From: Flavobacterium sp. | GTDB lineage: Bacteria > Bacteroidota > Bacteroidia > Flavobacteriales > Flavobacteriaceae | Direction of reading: 5' to 3' | DNA: 64,000 bases | Assembly: GCA_017983975.1 (NCBI GenBank) | Contig: JAGOAL010000003.1 | Coordinates: forward strand, 1 to 64,000 | In this document: piece by piece, positions 53,211-61,678 of the stretch | Numbering within the stretch: the stretch's first letter is position 1 | How the letters are laid out: each line of letters begins with the position of its first letter | Notes under the pieces: generated by a model | The model's input: only the letters and a program-made list of their open reading frames with translations | What the model was told of the DNA's origin: nothing | The model's database searches: none | Translations under genes and position numbers: made by a program

Positions 53211-53238
53211 AAGCGTTCTATAATTGAACGCTTTTTTT
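53211..53238 (+). terminator. Terminator of the NifU gene, abutting the next ATG
   Basis: Perfect 8-bp stem AAGCGTTC/GAACGCTT, 7-nt loop, seven Ts to 53238. The next start codon is at 53239. Confidence 0.8.
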
Positions 53239-55254
53239 ATGAATGAATTACATTTAGAATCTAGTCCGTATTTATTACAGCATGCAACTAATCCAATATT
53301 TTGGAAAGCTTGGAATGAAAATACGTTGGCAACAGCCCTAAAAGAAAACAAACTCATTGTGGTGAGTATTGGCTATGCCGCTTGTCATTGGTGTCATGTT
53401 ATGGAGCATGAATGTTTTGAAGATGAAGAAGTAGCGGCGGTAATGAATTCAAATTTCATTGCTATAAAAGTAGACAAAGAAGAACGTCCTGATGTCGACG
53501 CAATTTATATGAAAGCCTTACAAATGATGACAGGACAAGGCGGATGGCCTTTAAATGTTGTGTGTTTACCCGATGGAAGACCCGTTTGGGGAGCAACCTA
53601 CGTAAATAAGGTTAATTGGATCGATACCTTAGCACAACTTTCAAAAATATATCAAGAAAACCCTAAAAAAGTAATTGAATATGCCGAAAAACTCCATGAA
53701 GGTTTAATGAGTTTAGGAATTGTTTCGCACAACACACATTTAGACAAATTTCCATTTGAGAATATTCATGTTTTAGTTGAAAAATGGCAAAAAAGTTTTG
53801 ATTTAGAATATGGAGGTTATACCAGAGCACCAAAATTTATGATGCCTACAAATCTGGAATTTCTTCAGTATTATGGGCACAATTATAAAGATCAATCCAT
53901 TTTAAATCATGTCGACTTAACGTTGACAAAAATGGCCTTTGGTGGATTATTTGATACGATTGGCGGAGGTTTTTCACGCTATTCGGTAGATATGAAATGG
54001 CATGTTCCGCATTTTGAAAAAATGTTATATGATAATGCCCAATTAATTTCTGTGTATGCAGATGCTTACAAGCGAAGTAATAATCCGCTATATAAAGAAG
54101 TTATTGAAAAAACAATTGCCTTCATAAAAGAGGAACTAACCGATAATCATGGCGGATTTTATGCGTCATTAGATGCTGATAGCTTAGACAAAAACAATCA
54201 TTTAGAAGAAGGAGCATTTTATGTGTGGACCAAAACTGAATTAGAATCAATTTTAAAAGAGGATTTTAATTTATTTGCCGAGGTTTTCAATATAAATTCC
54301 TTTGGCTTCTGGGAACACGACAATTATGTGTTGATCCAAAAAGAAAGTAATACTGAAATTGCTCAAAAGAATGGAATTTCAGTTGGTATTCTAATTGAAA
54401 AAAAGAAAAATTGGGAAAATAAATTACTGGAAATAAGAAATAAAAGACCAAAACCAAGATTAGACGATAAACGCATAACTTCGTGGAATGCGTTAATGCT
54501 AAAGGGATATGCAGATGCTTATGCCGCACTAGGCAATACAACTTATTTGGATGCTGCCAAAAAAAATGCATCCTTCATAACGGAAAATATTTGGGCAAGC
54601 AATGGGCATTTATGGCATTCCTACAATAATGGAACGGCAAAAATTGAAGGATTTTTAGAAGATTATGCCTTTGTAATTGAAGCATTTATTAGATTATATC
54701 AAGTTACTTTTGATATGGATTATCTTCAAAATGCAAAACAACTAACCGATTATTGTTTGGAACAATTTTATGATGAACACCAACATTTTTTCGCATTTAA
54801 CGCCCGAAATTCTTCTCAATTAATTGCCCCTCATTTTGAAGTTGAAGATAATGTTATTCCCGCTGCAAACTCAGTAATGGCAACTAATTTACACGTTTTA
54901 AGTGTTTTATTTCACAATACCTATTATGAAAAATTAGTAGATCAAATGTTGCATCATATTACTGCAAAAATCGACTATGCTTCGGCTTATTCAAATTGGA
55001 TGAAATTATGGATGTCTAAAAACACAGGAAAAGAACTGGCAATTTGTGGTGAAAATGCTGTAAACGAATTATCAAAAGTGAATAGCGAATTTCATCCCAA
55101 TCTTATTATTGCAGGAAGTACAAAAAATAGCTCTTTACCCTTTCTAAGTCACCGATTCGATCAAACAAAAACCTTATTTTATCTTTGTGAAAATAAAAGC
55201 TGCTTGCAACCCGAAAACTCCTTTGAAAATATAAGAATTAAAATAAACCTTTGA
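53239..55254 (+). CDS. DUF255 / YyaL-type thioredoxin-domain protein
   Basis: A 671-aa protein of the spermatogenesis-associated-20/YyaL type. The N-terminal thioredoxin-like domain has LLQHATNPIFWKAW, the CHWCHVM redox motif and FIAIKVDKEERPDVD; the rest is an alpha/alpha toroid like glycosidases or epimerases (RAPKFMMPTNLEFL, HVPHFEKMLYDNAQL, DKRITSWNALMLKG). Function unproven. The ATG lies directly after the T-run of the preceding terminator; the only promoter-like sequence, TATAATTG (53219-53226), is inside that terminator's loop. Confidence 0.92.
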   Translation: MNELHLESSPYLLQHATNPIFWKAWNENTLATALKENKLIVVSIGYAACHWCHVMEHECFEDEEVAAVMNSNFIAIKVDKEERPDVDAIYMKALQMMTGQGGWPLNVVCLPDGRPVWGATYVNKVNWIDTLAQLSKIYQENPKKVIEYAEKLHEGLMSLGIVSHNTHLDKFPFENIHVLVEKWQKSFDLEYGGYTRAPKFMMPTNLEFLQYYGHNYKDQSILNHVDLTLTKMAFGGLFDTIGGGFSRYSVDMKWHVPHFEKMLYDNAQLISVYADAYKRSNNPLYKEVIEKTIAFIKEELTDNHGGFYASLDADSLDKNNHLEEGAFYVWTKTELESILKEDFNLFAEVFNINSFGFWEHDNYVLIQKESNTEIAQKNGISVGILIEKKKNWENKLLEIRNKRPKPRLDDKRITSWNALMLKGYADAYAALGNTTYLDAAKKNASFITENIWASNGHLWHSYNNGTAKIEGFLEDYAFVIEAFIRLYQVTFDMDYLQNAKQLTDYCLEQFYDEHQHFFAFNARNSSQLIAPHFEVEDNVIPAANSVMATNLHVLSVLFHNTYYEKLVDQMLHHITAKIDYASAYSNWMKLWMSKNTGKELAICGENAVNELSKVNSEFHPNLIIAGSTKNSSLPFLSHRFDQTKTLFYLCENKSCLQPENSFENIRIKINL

Positions 55255-55256
55255 AA

Positions 55257-55288
55257 TAGCAAATTCTAAAATTAAGTTGAATTCGCTA
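55257..55288. terminator. Stem-loop between convergent genes
   Basis: TAGCAAATTC pairs with GAATTCGCTA (one mismatch) around a 12-nt loop. There is no good T-run, so termination is uncertain. Confidence 0.4.
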
Positions 55289-55293
55289 CTAAA

Positions 55294-55953
55294 TTACTTT
55301 ATTAAAAGAAAATCTTTTAAATAAAAAGGTTCAAAATAAGCCACATCAACAAAGTCGGAATTTTGAAATTTCTCAAAAGACAATGCGCTCATTTCTTTTG
55401 CCGATGGATATACCACTTCATTATGAAACACAAATTTTTCATTGGTTAATGTGTTTGTAAATTTCCCGATTCCATCGCCAACTAAATGAATGGTTTCAGA
55501 AATTTCTTGGTAGGAACTTTTATCAATAATTTCGGCCTGTGTTGCTCTAATTTGATTATAATTTGAATCATACATTGCAGAAAAAACTTCCATTCTCCGC
55601 GCATCTATCATCGGAAGAATAATGCCTTTATCTATATTAATCTGTTTTGCTAAAAGTTGTAATGTATCAACTGCAATCAACGGAATATTTAACGCATAAC
55701 TGAATCCTTTTGCCGAAGAAACACCTATTCGCAACCCTGTATAAGAACCAGGACCTTGACTTACCGCAATGGCATTCAACTCAGAAAACTGCACATTACT
55801 TTCCACTAAAATCTGTTCAATAAAAACATGTAATTTTTCAGCATGTGAGAAATTTTCTGTTGCTAATTCTTTGCAAATAATTGTTTTTCCCTCTTTGGCT
55901 AAAGTTACTGAACAATTTTTTGTGGCGGTTTCTATGTTTAATATTATTGGCAT
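55294..55953 (-). CDS. tsaB: tRNA threonylcarbamoyladenosine synthesis protein TsaB
   Basis: TsaB partners TsaD and TsaE in making t6A37 of ANN-decoding tRNAs. At 219 aa it has the ASKHA N-terminal half with ILNIETATKNCSV, the SQGPGSYTGLRIGVSSAKG motif that defines the family, and IPLIAVDTLQ. The C-terminal half is short and diverged, as expected. Confidence 0.94.
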   Translation of the reverse strand: MPIILNIETATKNCSVTLAKEGKTIICKELATENFSHAEKLHVFIEQILVESNVQFSELNAIAVSQGPGSYTGLRIGVSSAKGFSYALNIPLIAVDTLQLLAKQINIDKGIILPMIDARRMEVFSAMYDSNYNQIRATQAEIIDKSSYQEISETIHLVGDGIGKFTNTLTNEKFVFHNEVVYPSAKEMSALSFEKFQNSDFVDVAYFEPFYLKDFLLIK

Positions 55954-55970
55954 GATTTAATTTTGATTTG

Positions 55971-55978
55971 CAAAGTTA
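55971..55978 (-). promoter_or_regulatory. -7 element of tsaB
   Basis: Minus-strand TAACTTTG, about 17 bases upstream of the tsaB ATG and just downstream of the terminator of the efflux operon. Confidence 0.6.
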
Positions 55979-55993
55979 CTAAGGAATCTAGAT

Positions 55994-56026
55994 TAAAAAA
56001 AATAAGACGCTATTTCTAGCGCCTTA
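55994..56026 (-). terminator. Terminator of the efflux adaptor operon
   Basis: On the minus strand AAGGCGCTA pairs with TAGCGTCTT (one G-T pair) over a GAAA loop, followed by a T-rich tail. Confidence 0.85.
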
Positions 56027-56049
56027 TCTAACTCAAATGGGTAATCTAT

Positions 56050-57372
56050 TTATTTTTTTTCTTCCGTTTTTTCTTTCTTATCCTTTTCCGATTCTACTTT
56101 TACTTTATCATTAGATGCTAAATCCTTAGAAACAGTAGTATATGGACCAATAATAATTTCTTCACCAGGTTTAAGTCCTGAAATAATTTCTATATTTGAA
56201 TCGTCTTGAATTCCTGTTTTTACAACACGAAGTTTAGCTTTATCGCCTACTTTTACAAAGACACATTCAAACTTTTTGTCAGATTTTGGAGCGGTTCCTT
56301 TTTTCTGTTGCTCTTCTTTTTCAAGCTCTGCAACAATGTCTTTTTTTACCGAAGTGGTATCATCTTTTATCACAACGGCACTAATTGGCACTGCTACAAT
56401 ATTTTCTTTACGCTTGGTAATAATATCAACCGTAGCCGTCATTCCTGGTCTAAAAGGAGAATAATTTTCAGGTTTTCCTTCTAATAAATCTTGATATGAT
56501 TCTTTAAGAATTCTAACTTTTACTTTAAAATTAGTTACTTGATCAGCTGTTAAAGCAGTACTTGCCGAATTGGATATGCTCGTAACAATTCCTTTAAACT
56601 CTCTTTTTAAATAAGCATCCACTTCAATATTTGCCGAATCGCCGATATTAATTTTTACAATGTCATTTTCGTTTACATCGACTTCAACTTCCATATTGTT
56701 TAGGTTTGCAATTCTAAGAATTTCAGTACCTGCCATTTGTTGTGTTCCTAAAACACGTTCTCCTAATTCGATATTCAATAAAGAAATTGTACCATCTGCT
56801 GGTGCATAAATGGTGGTTCTGCCTAAGTTATCTTTTGCTTCAGTTACTGTTGCAGAAGCACTTTGCACTTGATAATAAGCTGATTGTTTGTTGGCTGTAG
56901 CTACTTCATAAGCCGACACAATTCGATCCCATTCTGCTTTTGAAATAATCCCTTTTTCAAATAATTTTTTGTTACGATCATAGTTTGCCTTTGCTTCTTT
57001 TACTTGCGCGTCAGCCTGACTTAAACCCGCTTTTGTAGTGGACATAGAAGCAACCGAACGATTCACTCCAGATTCATATAAATCGGGATTAATTCGAACT
57101 AACAAATCGCCTTTTTTAACTTGTTGTCCTTCTTTTATAGGTAAAGCAATTACTTCACCAGAAACTTCAGACGAAATTTTAACTTCAATTTCGGGCTGAA
57201 TTTTTCCCGTTGCCGAAACTGTTTCAACAATGGTAGTTTCAGTAACTTTTGATAATTCAACAATTTTTGAATCATCAGTATTTCCGATAACGCCTCCTTT
57301 TTTAAGTCCAACTAATAATAAGATAATTCCGATTGCACCTCCTAATAAAATGAATATGGTTTTCTTTGACAT
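56050..57372 (-). CDS. Efflux periplasmic adaptor (HlyD/MacA type)
   Basis: A 440-aa membrane fusion protein that would bridge an inner membrane pump to TolC. One N-terminal helix (FILLGGAIGIILLLVG), a lipoyl half-motif (SGEVIALPIKEGQQVKKGDLL), a coiled-coil hairpin (about 95-185), the second lipoyl half (IYAPADGTISLLNIELGERV), a beta-barrel and a membrane-proximal domain (KFECVFVKVGDKAKLRVVKTG). The tail is Lys/Glu-rich. The MacA-like hairpin length suggests an ABC-type partner, but no permease gene follows before the terminator. Confidence 0.9.
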   Translation of the reverse strand: MSKKTIFILLGGAIGIILLLVGLKKGGVIGNTDDSKIVELSKVTETTIVETVSATGKIQPEIEVKISSEVSGEVIALPIKEGQQVKKGDLLVRINPDLYESGVNRSVASMSTTKAGLSQADAQVKEAKANYDRNKKLFEKGIISKAEWDRIVSAYEVATANKQSAYYQVQSASATVTEAKDNLGRTTIYAPADGTISLLNIELGERVLGTQQMAGTEILRIANLNNMEVEVDVNENDIVKINIGDSANIEVDAYLKREFKGIVTSISNSASTALTADQVTNFKVKVRILKESYQDLLEGKPENYSPFRPGMTATVDIITKRKENIVAVPISAVVIKDDTTSVKKDIVAELEKEEQQKKGTAPKSDKKFECVFVKVGDKAKLRVVKTGIQDDSNIEIISGLKPGEEIIIGPYTTVSKDLASNDKVKVESEKDKKEKTEEKK

Positions 57373-57392
57373 GACTTGATTTTTATGTTTTA

Positions 57393-58736
57393 TTATTGTT
57401 TTTTAATTAATGGTATTCCGAAATAGAATTCTAAAATTTTGGTTCTAAAAATATAATCATATTTTGTTCGTAAAACTTCAGATTGAGCGTTTTCTAAAGC
57501 AAGAGTTGCTTGTGAAAAATCAAATGCATTGAGTAATCCTACTTCATACCTTTCTTTTGAAAAATTAAATGCCTGACGTCTAGCTTCTAATGATTTTTGA
57601 GCCGCTTCATATGATTTAACTGCATTTTTAACATCATTGTAGGCTTGATATACATTACGCTCTAAATCTAACTCGGCTTGTTTCAATTGAATTTCTGCAC
57701 GTTCTTGATTTATTTTTGCTCGTTGTACTCTTCCTCTCGTAGCAAAACCATTTAATATTGGCACATTAAGTTGCAAACCTACTGCTGTTCCATCAAATAA
57801 CGATAATTGATCTACAAAATTAAACGGTGTACTTTCAGACCATCGAGTGTTGTAGCCCACAAAACCTGTTAACGTTGGTAAATAAGATGAACGAGAAATA
57901 GCCACATCTTTTTTAGCTACATCAACATTGGATAAGGCAATTTTTACATCTTTAACCGATTCTTTTGCTTTTGCTAAAATTGCTTCTTGAGTTTCGTTAC
58001 TTACATTAGAAAGCGGTAAATCTATAGTTTCATCTGAAATATCAAACGTATCATAATTTTCAATCAATAAGGTTTGACACAAAGCTATTTTTGAAATAAG
58101 TAACGCATTTTCTGTACCAATAATTTGCTGCTGTTGGGTGGCATCAGTTGCTTGTAATTCATAAATATCGCCAGCAGGAACAGCACCTGCTTCAATTAAA
58201 TCTTGTGTTCTTTTCAGATTTTCTTTGGTGATTACATTTTGATTTTTTTGAACTTTCAATTGTTCTTTATTGAACAAAATTTGCAAATAAGAATTTGCTA
58301 TCGAAAGTGCAATATCATCTTTCATTTTATCTAAACGATAGTTATTTGCAATTTTATTTAGATTAACTCTTTGCAGTGTTTTCCAATTTGCCAATCCATT
58401 AAACAAAGTTACATTAGAACTAGCGCCAGCAGAAAACGATTTAAACGTTTCGTTTTGAAATTGATTTGTTACTGGGTTAATACTTGCTCCGGTATTAATA
58501 CTATAATTTGCATTAGCACTTAAAGTGGGCAAAAAACCACCTATAGCTTCCATATTTTCAACAGATGATGTTTTTACATCTAACTCCGATTGCTTAATAG
58601 AAATATTATTTTTAATGGCATAATCCACACATTCCTCTAGCGTCCATTTTTTGTTTTGAGCTGTCAATTGAAAGCCTACAAAAAGCAACAATAACATTAT
58701 TTTTTTTGACATCATTTTATGCACTTTTATTCTCAT
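57393..58736 (-). CDS. TolC family outer membrane efflux protein
   Basis: A 447-aa outer membrane factor. Signal peptide (IMLLLLFVGFQLTAQ), then WTLEECVDYAIKNNISIKQSELD, the standard TolC opening, and two repeats of long helices (INQERAEIQLKQAELDLERNVYQAY in parts; the matching first-half LNKIANNYRLDKMKDDIALSI). It lies 20 bases upstream of the adaptor gene in one operon. The ATG at 58736 is used here; in-frame ATGs at 58715 and 58712 are equally possible and give a tidier signal peptide. Confidence 0.92.
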   Translation of the reverse strand: MRIKVHKMMSKKIMLLLLFVGFQLTAQNKKWTLEECVDYAIKNNISIKQSELDVKTSSVENMEAIGGFLPTLSANANYSINTGASINPVTNQFQNETFKSFSAGASSNVTLFNGLANWKTLQRVNLNKIANNYRLDKMKDDIALSIANSYLQILFNKEQLKVQKNQNVITKENLKRTQDLIEAGAVPAGDIYELQATDATQQQQIIGTENALLISKIALCQTLLIENYDTFDISDETIDLPLSNVSNETQEAILAKAKESVKDVKIALSNVDVAKKDVAISRSSYLPTLTGFVGYNTRWSESTPFNFVDQLSLFDGTAVGLQLNVPILNGFATRGRVQRAKINQERAEIQLKQAELDLERNVYQAYNDVKNAVKSYEAAQKSLEARRQAFNFSKERYEVGLLNAFDFSQATLALENAQSEVLRTKYDYIFRTKILEFYFGIPLIKKQ

Positions 58737-58822
58737 TTCTTATAAGACCCCATTTTTACAATTTTGTTACAGATATCAATTAAAATTTTACTTTTACAAC
58801 GAAAAAAAAATTAATATCCACT

Positions 58823-60217
58823 ATGAAACAATCTTTTTTTGCAAAATATCTTATTTTCAGTTTCCTTTTTCTAATGTTATCCTGCGGAACAACAAAAAAA
58901 ATTGAAGCGCTAAAACCTAGTCCGTCAAACGATGCTCCAGTAGTGTATAAAAACAAAACCTCTTTTATGGCGATGCCTATAGAAATTACACTAAAAGAAA
59001 TAGAACATCAGTTAAATAAAAATTTAAACGGATTAATCTACAACGATACCATTTTAAGTGACGACAAAACCGAAATGAAAATTTGGAAAACTGCGCCAAT
59101 AAAAATAACCGAAAAAAACGGAAATATTATTTCTGAAATCCCACTAAAAATTTGGGCAAAATTTAAATATGGTACCGATTTTATGGGATTAAATGACACG
59201 CGGGAAATTAATTTAAACGGAATCATCACATTAAATAGTGCTTCAAATTTATCAAACTGGAAACTAACAACTTCTTCTAAAATTGAGGATTTTGAATGGA
59301 ATGAGAGCCCGAGTATTTTAGTAGCCGGAAAAAATGTACCAATCACCTATATCATTAATCCGACGTTAGGTATTTTTAAATCGAAAATTGCAAAAAAAAT
59401 AGATCAAGCCATTGATAAAACTTGTGATTTTAAACCCCATGTACTTGCTGTTGTTGAAAAATTGAGTACACCGTTTATGACTAGTGAACAATATGAAACG
59501 TGGTTTAAAATGGTTCCTATAGAATTGTATGTTACCGATGCAAAGCTTTCCAAATCAAAAATAACCATGAATATGGGTTTGAAATGTAACATGCAAACCA
59601 TGGTGGGACAACAGCCAAAAAACGGTTTTGATGCTTCAAAAATTGTCTTAAAACCAGTTTCTGACATTCCAGAAAAAACAACCGCTTCAGTAGTTGCTGT
59701 TTCCACTTATGAAAGTGCGAGTAAAATTGTAACCAAAAATTTTCAGGGACAAGAATTTGCATCGGGAAGCAGAAAAATTGTCGTTCAAAAAGTTGATTTA
59801 TGGCACAAAGATGGAAAAATAGTTATTGCATTAGATGTGTTAGGAAGCATCAATGGAACTATATATTTGTCTGGAATTCCTAATTACAATGCTGTTACCA
59901 AAGAGATTTACTTTGATCAAATGGAATACGTATTAAATACCAAAAGTATTTTAATGAAATCAGCAAACTGGCTCATGCAAGGAACAATTTTGAAGAAAAT
60001 TCAAGAAAATTGTCGTTATTCAATTAAAGGAAATCTTGAGGAAGGTAAAAAAAGTATGATTCCCTATTTGTCGAATTATTCACCTATGAAAGGTGTTTTT
60101 GTCAACGGAACTTTAAATGATTTCGAATTTGAAAAAGTAGAATTAACAGACAAAGCCATTATCGCATTTATTACTACTTCTGGAAAAATGAACATCAAAG
60201 TAGACGGAATGGAATAA
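58823..60217 (+). CDS. DUF4403 family lipoprotein
   Basis: A 464-aa lipoprotein (lipobox LMLSC, Cys near residue 21) of the DUF4403 family. It shows the family layout: an N-terminal unit with SFMAMPIEITLKEIEHQLNK and LIYNDTI, a middle KIWKTAPIKI and EIPLKIWAKFKYG, and a second half with WFKMVPIELYVTDAKLSKSKI. The two halves look like related lipid-binding (BPI/SMP-like) units, so a role in lipid handling is possible but unproven. Divergent from the TolC operon. Confidence 0.85.
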   Translation: MKQSFFAKYLIFSFLFLMLSCGTTKKIEALKPSPSNDAPVVYKNKTSFMAMPIEITLKEIEHQLNKNLNGLIYNDTILSDDKTEMKIWKTAPIKITEKNGNIISEIPLKIWAKFKYGTDFMGLNDTREINLNGIITLNSASNLSNWKLTTSSKIEDFEWNESPSILVAGKNVPITYIINPTLGIFKSKIAKKIDQAIDKTCDFKPHVLAVVEKLSTPFMTSEQYETWFKMVPIELYVTDAKLSKSKITMNMGLKCNMQTMVGQQPKNGFDASKIVLKPVSDIPEKTTASVVAVSTYESASKIVTKNFQGQEFASGSRKIVVQKVDLWHKDGKIVIALDVLGSINGTIYLSGIPNYNAVTKEIYFDQMEYVLNTKSILMKSANWLMQGTILKKIQENCRYSIKGNLEEGKKSMIPYLSNYSPMKGVFVNGTLNDFEFEKVELTDKAIIAFITTSGKMNIKVDGME

Positions 60218-60224
60218 TTAAGAA

Positions 60225-60497
60225 TTACTGTGTTTTCTTCTTTCCGTAGCGCATTTTGTAAATAAAATAACCAATAACCCCAACTAAAACATACGGAATA
60301 GCCATTAAATAAACAATTCCGTCGTTAACAGCCTCAGCTTTTACGCCACCTTCCTCGCTTTCAAGTGCAGCACGACACATGGCACATTGGGCTTTTGAGG
60401 CAATAGGCAATAGGCAATAGGCAATAGTAAAAACAACTATTTGTAAACTTTTTCCCTTTTCCCTTTTCCCTTTTCCCTTTTTATCTTTAGTGCGCAT
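60225..60497 (-). CDS. Small CxxC membrane protein with a repeat-encoded signal peptide, 90 aa
   Basis: The conserved-looking part starts at AQCAMCRAALESEEGG and ends with one membrane helix (IVYLMAIPYVLVGVIGYFIY) and a basic tail. Small proteins of this sort are found with Bacteroidetes cytochrome oxidase genes; the CxxC could bind copper or heme (inference). The first ~35 residues come from two heptamer arrays: KKGKGKREKGK is encoded by four CCCTTTT units and AYCLLPIA by four GGCAATA units, both read on the minus strand. The result looks like a signal peptide cleaved before QC. The ATG overlaps the end of the DUF420 gene by 11 bases. The start is unusual but no better one exists. Confidence 0.7.
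   Translation of the reverse strand: MRTKDKKGKGKREKGKSLQIVVFTIAYCLLPIASKAQCAMCRAALESEEGGVKAEAVNDGIVYLMAIPYVLVGVIGYFIYKMRYGKKKTQ
60399..60426. repeat. (GGCAATA)4 heptamer array inside a CDS
   Basis: Four perfect tandem copies. On the minus strand it reads TATTGCC and encodes the hydrophobic core of the signal peptide of the 90-aa protein. Confidence 0.9.
60454..60481. repeat. (CCCTTTT)4 heptamer array inside a CDS
   Basis: Four perfect tandem copies plus a partial unit. On the minus strand it reads AAAAGGG and encodes the basic n-region of the same signal peptide. Starts 5 bases after the DUF420 stop. Confidence 0.9.
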
Positions 60498-61026
60498 AAT
60501 AAGGCGAAATCATTAAATAAACTATAACACCTGTTACGGCAACATATAACCAAATTGGGAACGTAATTTTAGCAATTTTTTTGTGTTTATCAAATTGTTG
60601 CGACCACGCTTTTACATAAGTAGTTAAAACCAATGGAATAATGATAACCGACAACACAATATGTGTTATTAAAATAAAATAATATACGTATTTAATAATG
60701 CCTTCACCACCAAATTTTGTTGAATCTGACGTCATGTGATAGGCAACATACATTCCTAAAAACGCAACCGAACAAGCAATAGCTGTTTTCATTAAGTTTT
60801 CGTGAAGTTTACGATTTCCGTTTTTAATGGCAATTACGGCGGCTACTAAAAGCACAGCCGTTAATCCGTTAATAGTAGCATAAATAGGTGGTAAAAACGT
60901 TAAAGGTTCTACGTCAAAACCCATTTTTCTTAGGTTTATTCCAAAAAGCAATGCAACTACAACCGGAATTGCAATAGAAACTACTGTAATTAATTTATTG
61001 TATTTTGTTTCTTTATTATTTTCCAT
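60487..61026 (-). CDS. DUF420 membrane protein
   Basis: A 179-aa protein with five membrane helices, of the DUF420 family found in cytochrome oxidase operons (CtaM/YozB-like). Visible parts are FLPPIYATINGLTAVLLVAAVIAI, the histidine-bearing KLHENLMKTAIACSVAFLG, YYFILITHIVLSVIIIPLVLTTY and HKKIAKITFPIWLYVAVTGVIVYLM, each read as separate helices. Conserved histidines could bind heme or copper. Needed for oxidase maturation in Gram-positive relatives; the role here is inferred from context. Confidence 0.88.
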   Translation of the reverse strand: MENNKETKYNKLITVVSIAIPVVVALLFGINLRKMGFDVEPLTFLPPIYATINGLTAVLLVAAVIAIKNGNRKLHENLMKTAIACSVAFLGMYVAYHMTSDSTKFGGEGIIKYVYYFILITHIVLSVIIIPLVLTTYVKAWSQQFDKHKKIAKITFPIWLYVAVTGVIVYLMISPYYAH

Positions 61027-61043
61027 ACTGATTGAATTTAAAT

Positions 61044-61670
61044 CTATTCTTCTAATAATTTTTTAATATCTTCTTTTATTGCTTCTACACCCGATGTTTC
61101 TAATCCATCGTAATATAAAATCGGATTGCCTTGCGCATCTTTTCTACATCTAATCTTTCCCTCTTTATCTACTAAAGCAAATAACCCTGAATGTTCAAAT
61201 CCGCCTGCTGCTTTATTATTTTCTCCGGCATATAAATTGAAACCTTTATTCGCTAAATTATAAATATATTCTTTATCGCCAGTCAAAAAATGCCAATTGT
61301 AATGTTTGACCCCTAATAAATCTGCATGCTCTTTTAAAACAGCAGCAGTGTCATGTTCTGGGTCAATGGTAATGGATGCTAATCCGAAATTAGGATTCCC
61401 ATAAAATGCTTCTTGCAATTGCAACATACTTTGATTCATCTTAGGACAAATTGTAGGACAAGTCGAAAAAAAGAATTCCACCACATATACTTTACCTAAA
61501 TAATCTTTATCCGAAATTTTCTTATCGTTTTGATCGGTTAATTCAAATGCAGGAACAGGTCCAATTTCAACTAAATCTGATTTTTGAAACTTTGCAATAA
61601 TTTTTGGTACTGCCCAAATTCCGAAAATTAATATTATAAAAGAAATTCCAATATATGATTTATTTTTCAT
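61044..61670 (-). CDS. SCO1/SenC family copper chaperone
   Basis: A 208-aa membrane-anchored thioredoxin-fold protein that delivers copper to the CuA site of subunit II. One N-terminal helix (IGISFIILIFGIWAVPKII), the metal motif FFFSTCPTICPKMN (CxxxC) at about residues 74-78, and the distal histidine in GGFEHSGLFALVDKEG. It lies 8 bases downstream of a cysteine-free relative and 17 bases upstream of DUF420. Confidence 0.94.
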   Translation of the reverse strand: MKNKSYIGISFIILIFGIWAVPKIIAKFQKSDLVEIGPVPAFELTDQNDKKISDKDYLGKVYVVEFFFSTCPTICPKMNQSMLQLQEAFYGNPNFGLASITIDPEHDTAAVLKEHADLLGVKHYNWHFLTGDKEYIYNLANKGFNLYAGENNKAAGGFEHSGLFALVDKEGKIRCRKDAQGNPILYYDGLETSGVEAIKEDIKKLLEE

Positions 61671-61678
61671 TCGATTTC

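Noticed and set aside
60399..60481. CRISPR-like array
   Set aside because: Units are only 7 bp with no spacers; they are simple tandem repeats.
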